Part shown: positions 58,436 through 64,000 of the stretch, one piece after another
Layout of the letters: every line of letters starts with the position of its first letter
Numbering within the stretch: the stretch's first letter is position 1
From: Seramator thermalis
GTDB taxonomy: Bacteria > Bacteroidota > Bacteroidia > Bacteroidales > Dysgonomonadaceae
Direction: 5' to 3'
NCBI RefSeq assembly: GCF_004138125.1
Contig: NZ_RXHS01000007.1
Location: 124,001 to 188,000 of the forward strand
DNA: 64,000 bases
The notes under the pieces: model-generated
The model's input: only the letters and a program-made list of their open reading frames with translations
Databases searched by the model: none
What the model was told of the DNA's origin: nothing
Made by a program: the position numbers and the translations under genes

Positions 58436-59608
58436 TCATCTGTGCCGATAATTGTTTCGTCTGTCCGCGTAGCGTTTGAATCTGAAATTGTTTAAGGGTT
58501 GGAGAATGTCGAACAAGCTTGTGGACAGGTAAAATTTTCCGCTCTCGGTGAGTTTTGCATTTTTGTGGATGATGATATTCTGCACGATGGCTCTCACAAT
58601 CCACAAGATAATTCCGGAAATGAGCAGGAAATAGTTCTGAGATGAAAGCCCCATGACTATCGAAGTGATTACCAGGAGATAAAACATGTATTTGGAGAAC
58701 GTTTCCCATCCGAATATTGATGCACGAGATGTTTTGTAAAATTTCTTAGTATAAAGATATTTCGATTTTAGCTGACGCCAGGTATGAAAATTATCCACTA
58801 CATCGCTTTCTGTCATACTTTCGGGGCTAAGTATGACGCCGGTGTTTTTGCCTGTCGCAATCCGGTTAATCATTAAGTCGTCTTCGCCTCCTTCGATGTT
58901 CAAGATTGGAGCAAAACCTTTTTGCTCGAGATAAAGATGTTTTTTATAAGCCATGTTTCTTCCAATTCCCATAAAAGGTCTGTGGATGATGGCCATCGAC
59001 AGATATTTAAGCGAATGGATGAGATTATCGTAAAGGATGAACTTGCGCAAAGGGATTTTCTTCGCAATGTGGAGCTTGCAGTAGCCGAGAACTACTTCTT
59101 TGCCTCCCACAAATTCGCGTGCGAATTCTCTGATCCATTGGTTGCTCGAAGGTCGGCAATAGGCTTCGGTAAACAACAAGATTTCATTTTTTGCTGCCTT
59201 AATACCTACCGAAAGTGCAAGTTTTTTTTCGTTGTTCGTTTCGGCTTCTTGTGGTATGTAGGTATGATAAAGTTGCTTGTATTTTTGCTCAAGTCCCTTC
59301 AACAGGATATCGGTTTCGTCTGTCGATCCGCTATTGACGACGATAACTTCATAATTCGGATAATCCTGTTCGAGAATGGACGGTAAATTTTTGGCAAGGT
59401 TTTCCGATTCGTTTTTCGAAGCTATTACTACCGAAATGCCGGGCAGCGCTTCATCGGGAATATTCGTGGATTGGTATTGGGCTGCATAAGTGTAGGGCTT
59501 TCTGAAGAGCAAAATATAAAATAGCAGTTGAACAATGAAAAACAAAATCAGTGCGCCCAAAACGATCCACTCGAGCAACGAAAACTCGAATAACGACGAT
59601 AAATCCAT
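58436..59608 (-). CDS. Membrane glycosyltransferase, family 2
   Basis: The 390-residue protein has one N-terminal helix (about residues 10-33), a GT2 domain with ISVVIASKNESENL near residue 50 and VVNSGSTDET near 83, a GGEDDLMINRI motif near 237, and C-terminal helices at about 290-345. It matches inverting GT-A enzymes of surface polysaccharide or glycolipid synthesis. The start at 59608 is preferred over an open frame to 59686 that overlaps lysA. It follows lysA by 7 bases; the link to lysine synthesis is unclear. Confidence 0.85.
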   Translation of the reverse strand: MDLSSLFEFSLLEWIVLGALILFFIVQLLFYILLFRKPYTYAAQYQSTNIPDEALPGISVVIASKNESENLAKNLPSILEQDYPNYEVIVVNSGSTDETDILLKGLEQKYKQLYHTYIPQEAETNNEKKLALSVGIKAAKNEILLFTEAYCRPSSNQWIREFAREFVGGKEVVLGYCKLHIAKKIPLRKFILYDNLIHSLKYLSMAIIHRPFMGIGRNMAYKKHLYLEQKGFAPILNIEGGEDDLMINRIATGKNTGVILSPESMTESDVVDNFHTWRQLKSKYLYTKKFYKTSRASIFGWETFSKYMFYLLVITSIVMGLSSQNYFLLISGIILWIVRAIVQNIIIHKNAKLTESGKFYLSTSLFDILQPLNNFRFKRYADRRNNYRHR

Positions 59609-59615
59609 AGTAGTT

Positions 59616-60773
59616 TTATATTTGATCCGAAAAACAGGAAGCCGGCAGGGTTCTGCAATTGTATTGCGATGCCATAGCTTCCCCATACGCGCCGGCAGAG
59701 CGAATGGCGATGAAATCGCCTCTCGAAGATTCGTTTAGCTCCACATTTTTGCCAAAAGTATCACTCGATTCGCAAATCGGCCCCACTACGTCATAGCGGG
59801 TGTAAGGCAGTTCCGAGCTGATATTTTCGATATGATGAAAGGCATGATATAATGCCGGCCGAATCAAATCGGTCATTCCGGCATCGACAATCAGAAATTT
59901 TTTACTGATTCCTTCTTTAACGTAAGTTGTACGGGTGATAAGCGAACCACACGGAGCAACTACCGATCGTCCCAGTTCGAAGTGGAGTGATTGACCTTCT
60001 TTGAGTTTCAGATATTTTGCAAATAAATGAAAATAAGATTCGAAGTCGGCTATCGGACAGTGATTGGGATGCTGATAATTGATGCCCAGACCTCCTCCCA
60101 GATTGATTATTTGCAGCCCGATGCCTCGACTGTTGAACCAGCTTTGCATTTCAAGTGCTTTGACGCAAAGATTTTCGAAAGCCGACAAGTCAGTGATTTG
60201 CGATCCGATATGGAAATGTATTCCGATTAATTCAAGGTGTAAAGAACGGGAAATTTTCTCGACGGCCTCAGACAAATCTTTTTCGTTAAGGCCAAACTTA
60301 TTTTCGTTGAGCCCCGTAGTGATATATTCGTGGGTATGAGGGTCCACATTCGGATTGATACGCAAGGCAACCCTAACTTTTTTGTTTTTTGCTGATGCAA
60401 TATGGTCGATGGCATCAAGCTCGGGAAGCGACTCTACATTGAAGCAAAAAATATCGTGGTCAATCCCGATCTCGATTTCTTTATCCGTTTTTCCCACTCC
60501 TGCAAATGCAATTTTGGATGCAGGGAAACCACATTCGATTGCTCTCAAAATTTCGTTTCCGCTTACGCAGTCGGCACCAAAGCCAAAGCTCGAGATTTCT
60601 TTCAAAATGCGAGGGTTGGCATTTGCCTTCAATGCATAATGCACAAGATAATTCTTATTTTCGGTTTGCTGCCTGATGGCGCGAAGTGTTTCGCGAAGCA
60701 AATCGATGTCGTAGTAATAAAAGGGAGTTTCGATAGCCTCGAATTTATCTATCGGAAATTTGCCTTTAATCAT
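59616..60773 (-). CDS. lysA: Diaminopimelate decarboxylase
   Basis: LysA of 385 residues makes lysine from meso-diaminopimelate with PLP. FYYYDIDLLRETL near residue 18, YALKANANPRIL near 46 with the PLP lysine, and GPICESSDTFG near 336 with the active-site Cys are seen. The length is on the short side of the family (usually about 400-420). It heads a pair with the GT2 gene. Confidence 0.93.
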   Translation of the reverse strand: MIKGKFPIDKFEAIETPFYYYDIDLLRETLRAIRQQTENKNYLVHYALKANANPRILKEISSFGFGADCVSGNEILRAIECGFPASKIAFAGVGKTDKEIEIGIDHDIFCFNVESLPELDAIDHIASAKNKKVRVALRINPNVDPHTHEYITTGLNENKFGLNEKDLSEAVEKISRSLHLELIGIHFHIGSQITDLSAFENLCVKALEMQSWFNSRGIGLQIINLGGGLGINYQHPNHCPIADFESYFHLFAKYLKLKEGQSLHFELGRSVVAPCGSLITRTTYVKEGISKKFLIVDAGMTDLIRPALYHAFHHIENISSELPYTRYDVVGPICESSDTFGKNVELNESSRGDFIAIRSAGAYGEAMASQYNCRTLPASCFSDQI

Positions 60774-60854
60774 TTTGTGTGGAAATTAGGATTGAAAAAT
60801 AAGTTCAGGTCGCAAGCGAAAATATCGTTAATATCGTTCTTACGATTTTAAGAC

Positions 60855-60862
60855 ACAAAAGT
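60855..60862 (-). promoter_or_regulatory. Candidate -7 element of lysA
   Basis: TACTTTTG on the minus strand, 82 bases upstream of the start. Confidence 0.45.
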
Positions 60863-60883
60863 ACAATCTTTTTTCGATACTTG

Positions 60884-61861
60884 CTAACCAATTTTTTTGC
60901 CTTTTGTGTAAACCGACCACAATTCGAGACACTTCCCGACCTTATCGTCCAATGGCAAAGTGGCATCAATCCAATGGATGGCAAATCCGCGTCGTTCCAT
61001 TCCTCTGAACCACGTCATCTGTCGTTTGGCAAATTGGTGAATAGCTGTTTCGAGTTGTGCGAACATTTCGTCATACGATAACGAGCCAATGACATAAAGC
61101 GTTACAAACTTGTATTCCAAACCATAATAGAGCAAATCATCTACCCGGACACCCGATTGCAGCAACTGTCTCACTTCGTCGATCAATCCTTCTTCGAGTC
61201 GTTTTTTTAGCCTCGACGAAATGTGCTGACGTCGAAGTTCGCGATCGATATCGATGCCGATGATCAGGCTGTCAATCGGGTCAAACGTAAGCTGCTCGGC
61301 TTGCTGTTTTGCCTGATAGTCGGCGATTTCTATAGCCCGGATAGCCCGTTTTTTGGTGTCGGTATCGGTTGTGTTATGCAATTTCTTGTAGGAAGCCAAT
61401 ATTTCGGTCAATTCTTCGAGGGTTTTTTCCGATAGGGATTCTCGAAGTGTCGGATTTTCGGGCACATCAATCAATCGATAACCCTTTAAAACCGATTCGA
61501 TGTACAATCCGCTTCCCCCACACAGGATGGGAATTTTTTTGCGACCGGCAATGTCCCGAAAAACTCGATGAAAATCTTGTTGATAATGAAAAAGGGTATA
61601 TTTTTCGCCCGCATCGCGTATATCGATCAAATGATAGGGAATGTGACGGTCGTTAATCTCATAATCCGAAAGATCTTTGCCTGTGCCAATATCCATTCCT
61701 CGATACACCTGTCGCGAATCGGCACTGATGATCTCTCCGTCGAGTTCATAAGCAAGATGCGCAGCCAATGTAGTTTTTCCGCTTGCCGTTGGCCCAAGTA
61801 TAGTCAATAATGGGTAGTTGTCGAGGTTAGTAGAATTTGTCGCCGTCATTTCCACAATCAT
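60884..61861 (-). CDS. miaA: tRNA dimethylallyltransferase
   Basis: MiaA of 325 residues adds the isopentenyl group to A37 of tRNAs that read U-starting codons. The P-loop GPTASGKTTLAAHL lies near residue 24, DSRQVYRGMDIGTGK near 48 and the family motif GGSGLYIESVLKG near 115. The start at 61861 abuts the stop of the TPM-domain gene, so it is cotranscribed; a second ATG at 61849 is equally possible. Confidence 0.95.
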   Translation of the reverse strand: MIVEMTATNSTNLDNYPLLTILGPTASGKTTLAAHLAYELDGEIISADSRQVYRGMDIGTGKDLSDYEINDRHIPYHLIDIRDAGEKYTLFHYQQDFHRVFRDIAGRKKIPILCGGSGLYIESVLKGYRLIDVPENPTLRESLSEKTLEELTEILASYKKLHNTTDTDTKKRAIRAIEIADYQAKQQAEQLTFDPIDSLIIGIDIDRELRRQHISSRLKKRLEEGLIDEVRQLLQSGVRVDDLLYYGLEYKFVTLYVIGSLSYDEMFAQLETAIHQFAKRQMTWFRGMERRGFAIHWIDATLPLDDKVGKCLELWSVYTKGKKIG

Positions 61862-62665
61862 TTACCAGCTTCCGCCGGCTCCACCGCCGCCAAAACTGCC
61901 GCCTCCTCCTCCGCCAAAACCGCCGCCTCCAAAGCCTCCGCCGCCGAAACCGCCGCCCCAGCTGTCACGGTTACCACTTCCACCGAAAGGCGGCATAAAA
62001 ATTATGGGGCCTCTTCCTCTATGATGACCATCGTTATCAATGTGTTGATCGCCACCTCCATTGAGAAAAATCAGAATAAAGAAAACGGCAACCACGATAA
62101 TCAGAATAAGGATTCCAAATGAAAAACCTCCGTCCTCTTCCGGCTGATCGGCATCAAACTCACCCGAAAGGCGGGAAATCATCTTATCGATGGCCGCATT
62201 CACTCCACTGAAATAGTCGTTTTCGCGAAAATGAGGAATCATGTCGTCACGAACAATGCGACCGGCGAAGGCATCGTTAATTTTGGCTTCCAGTCCATAA
62301 CCCGTAGCAATAAAAGCATCGCCACGACTTTCAGCCGTCTTGGGCTTAATGAGAATGACAGCACCATTGTTTTTGCTTTTTTGCCCGATACCCCATTCTT
62401 CCCCGAGTTTGAAAGCAAAATCGGAAGCGGGATACCCGCCCAAATCATTCACCGTTACGACGTAAATTTGCGTAGAAGTGGAATCGTTGTAAGCGCGTAA
62501 TTTTTGTTCGAGTGCGGCATTTTGTGAATCCGAAAAAATGCCGGCAAAATCGTTCACCAAACGCGGAGGATTCATTGGCTGAGGGATATTCTGGCCTAAA
62601 ACACCCGAAAAATGGCACAATAGCCAAAACATCGCAATAAAATATTTATTCCTGAACCACTTCAT
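61862..62665 (-). CDS. TPM-domain (YgcG-like) membrane protein with Gly-rich tail
   Basis: The 267-residue protein has a signal peptide (about 24 residues), a TPM domain (residues about 30-175; LVNDFAGIFSD, then IYVVTVNDLGGYPASDF), one membrane helix at about 185-205 and a tail of GGGF repeats ending GAGGSW. TPM domains occur in photosystem repair and in envelope proteins of unknown role. It overlaps the preceding gene by 20 bases and is tightly followed by miaA. Confidence 0.85.
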   Translation of the reverse strand: MKWFRNKYFIAMFWLLCHFSGVLGQNIPQPMNPPRLVNDFAGIFSDSQNAALEQKLRAYNDSTSTQIYVVTVNDLGGYPASDFAFKLGEEWGIGQKSKNNGAVILIKPKTAESRGDAFIATGYGLEAKINDAFAGRIVRDDMIPHFRENDYFSGVNAAIDKMISRLSGEFDADQPEEDGGFSFGILILIIVVAVFFILIFLNGGGDQHIDNDGHHRGRGPIIFMPPFGGSGNRDSWGGGFGGGGFGGGGFGGGGGGSFGGGGAGGSW

Positions 62666-63065
62666 CTCCTAATTCGTTTTTGTCATTTTCGAGTATGGGA
62701 TATTTGTTTTTAATCAGTTCTCCCACTTTAGCTATCGCTTTGCAAATCCCATCGACGACCTGTCCGTCCCGACAGCTTGTTAGTAGGTCATCCAATGCCT
62801 GGTTCCAAAATCCTTCATCGGCCATCTTGGCAATGCCGGAATCGCCATAAATTGCCGCTTTCCGATCATGTGGAGCTATGTAAATTAATACGCCGTTATG
62901 CAATTCGGTGTCATTCATCTTTAATGACTCGAATTTTTTTGCGGCTTCAACGAGGGGATTCCCTTTGCAACGACGAGCGACATAAACCCGTATTTCGCCG
63001 GAAGTAAAGCGTTCAGCTTCGCGAATTGCCGAGGCGATCTTTTCGAGTTCTCGATTGTTCAACAT
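62646..63065 (-). CDS. Small TPM-domain protein
   Basis: The 139-residue protein has a TPM domain without signal peptide or membrane helix: FTSGEIRVYVARRCKG and NGVLIYIAPHDRKAAIYGDSGI are typical. A longer frame to 63185 overlaps lemA and is not needed. It overlaps the next TPM gene by 20 bases. The lemA-TPM-TPM order is common in Bacteroidota; the proteins likely act together at the envelope. Confidence 0.85.
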   Translation of the reverse strand: MLNNRELEKIASAIREAERFTSGEIRVYVARRCKGNPLVEAAKKFESLKMNDTELHNGVLIYIAPHDRKAAIYGDSGIAKMADEGFWNQALDDLLTSCRDGQVVDGICKAIAKVGELIKNKYPILENDKNELGDEVVQE

Positions 63066-63102
63066 GATTCGGATTAATTTTATCAAAAGGGGATTAAGCG
63101 CT

Positions 63103-63687
63103 TCAGAATTCCACTTTAGGTGCTGTTTCTGCACCCGGAGCCGATTTAAAGTACCCTTTCGGCGTAAATTTGAACCAGCCGGCATAAATCACCTGCGGAA
63201 ATTTGCGGATGTAGGCATTGTAATCCTGAACCACCTGATTGAATTTGTTCCTTTCTACCGAAATTCGGTTTTCGGTGCCGGCAAGTTCATCCTGCAATGC
63301 AAGAAAATTTTGATTTGCTTTCAGTTCGGGATAGTTTTCCTGTATGAGCAACAAGCGTCCCAATGCCTGACTCAGCTGATCCTGTGCCTGCTGATATTGT
63401 TGGAGGCTTTCTTCGGTAAGTTGTTCGGGATTTACAGTGATTTGAGTGGCTTTAGCACGTGCTTCGGTAACTTGTCTGAATGTCTCCTGTTCGTGTTCGG
63501 CATATCCCTTGACGGTTGCAACGAGATTGGGAATAAGATCGGCACGACGCTGATAAGCATTTTCCACATTTCCCCATTGGGCTGTTACGGCTTCTTGCTT
63601 TTCCACCATGTTGTTATAACCCTGGCAACTCGATAAACTAAAAACTCCAAGGATGACAACAATTAATAAATAGCTGAAATTTTTCAT
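63103..63687 (-). CDS. lemA: LemA family lipoprotein
   Basis: The 194-residue protein begins MKNFSYLLIVVILGVFSLSSC with a lipobox at Cys21, then helical LemA core with NNMVEKQEAVTAQWGNVENAYQRRADLIPNL and LKANQNFLALQDELAGTENRI. Its function is unknown; in this phylum LemA often leads TPM genes, as here. The open frame to 63825 runs into an 11-bp repeat and is not a natural start. Confidence 0.92.
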   Translation of the reverse strand: MKNFSYLLIVVILGVFSLSSCQGYNNMVEKQEAVTAQWGNVENAYQRRADLIPNLVATVKGYAEHEQETFRQVTEARAKATQITVNPEQLTEESLQQYQQAQDQLSQALGRLLLIQENYPELKANQNFLALQDELAGTENRISVERNKFNQVVQDYNAYIRKFPQVIYAGWFKFTPKGYFKSAPGAETAPKVEF

Positions 63688-63709
63688 TTTAGTCGCTGTT
63701 AAGTTTTTG

Positions 63710-63717
63710 CAAAGATA
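63710..63717 (-). promoter_or_regulatory. Candidate -7 element of lemA-tpm-tpm-miaA
   Basis: TATCTTTG on the minus strand, 23 bases upstream of the lemA ATG. Confidence 0.5.
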
Positions 63718-63791
63718 TGAATTTTTGCCGGGAAGCCGAATTCCTATTTGTGTTTTTATCGATTCGCAGTCCGAACAAAGTGATAACAATG

Positions 63792-63857
63792 TGAGAGCAA
63801 CATGGGAGCAACATTGGAGCAACATTGGAGTTGCCTCGGAGCTATGTCGGAGCTATA
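63792..63857. repeat. Six-unit 11-bp tandem repeat
   Basis: Units TGAGAGCAACA, TGGGAGCAACA, TTGGAGCAACA, TTGGAGTTGCC, TCGGAGCTATG and TCGGAGCTATA run without gaps. The period is not a multiple of three, so it is not coding. It lies just upstream of the lemA promoter. Confidence 0.75.
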
Positions 63858-63941
63858 AACAAGTTAGGTGATAGCAAACAGAGAGTTGTCAGCGAACAAT
63901 TCGGGCTCAGGCATATTTTCAAAATCGTGTGCTCACAAACA

Positions 63942-64000
63942 ATAACCAAGTTCGAACTCTGTTCGTACTTTCGCCGTACCAAGTCCGTACCAAGTCCAAG
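63942..64000. repeat. Degenerate 11-bp tandem repeat at the right edge
   Basis: Units ATAACCAAGTT, CGAACTCTGTT, CGTACTTTCGC, CGTACCAAGTC and CGTACCAAGTC follow at 11-bp steps and the array is cut by the window edge. Words are shared with the repeats at 21509 and 33886. Confidence 0.65.

Noticed and set aside
61818-62024. Proline-rich plus-strand frame
   Set aside because: It is the antisense shadow of the glycine-rich tail of the TPM protein.

Overview
The window comes from a chromosome of a Bacteroidota organism, most likely order Bacteroidales. Pointers are a three-gene succinate dehydrogenase/fumarate reductase with a single membrane subunit, type III glutamine synthetase, a fused MurF-alanine racemase, a short primary sigma factor without region 1.1, a GSCFA-domain protein, a DUF5063 protein, and many upstream regions carrying the Bacteroidota -7 element TAnnTTTG instead of an E. 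coli type -10. The genus cannot be settled from the sequence alone. No insertion sequence, prophage, CRISPR array or rRNA is visible; one tRNA-Leu(CAA) is present.

Layout. 1-3101 (minus): frdB/sdhB (cut by the window edge), sdhA, sdhC. 3429-4418 (plus): trpS. 4494-5790: a gene-free stretch with an island of degenerate hairpin repeats, then an AT-rich leader with a 17-bp direct repeat at 21-bp spacing. 5791-12407 (plus): an accessory locus that looks like a peptide-modification (RiPP) operon. It has a 45-codon precursor-like gene, a fimbrillin-like lipoprotein, an HprK-type kinase, a Ser/His S26-type protease, a PqqD-like recognition protein, a nucleotidyltransferase and an ABC exporter. 12620-20670: housekeeping genes (two GNAT-fold proteins, corA, rsmA, flippase-like protein, pepD, rubrerythrin-VIT1 fusion, OhrR-type regulator) ending with a peroxide-defence pair gpx-ohrR. 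21583-33412 (minus): a glutamine-centred block of pyrG, asnB, gltD, gltB and glnN. 34085-34168: tRNA-Leu. 34408-35487: manC. 35747-38040 (minus): ammonium operon of porin, P-II and amt. 38449-41142: psd, cvpA, murI, ompH. 41339-46098: rimP-nusA-infB. 46276-47490: dicarboxylate symporter. 47765-53897 (plus): DUF5063, exonuclease, rlmI, GSCFA, murF-alr. 54087-63687 (minus): ompA, rpoD, degP, GT2-lysA, and lemA-tpm-tpm-miaA.

How the genes work together. GlnN makes glutamine, GltBD, AsnB and PyrG spend it, and the Amt/P-II operon brings in and senses ammonium, so a large share of nitrogen assimilation lies within 17 kb. The most unusual part is 5791-12407. Its kinase, PqqD, nucleotidyltransferase and ABC exporter resemble the accessory set of some lasso-peptide clusters, and the small peptide has a YxxPx(I/L) leader motif, but the two lasso maturation enzymes (transglutaminase-like protease B2 and asparagine-synthetase-like cyclase C) are absent. 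An S26-type protease sits where a leader peptidase would be expected. I regard this as the best candidate for an undescribed system.
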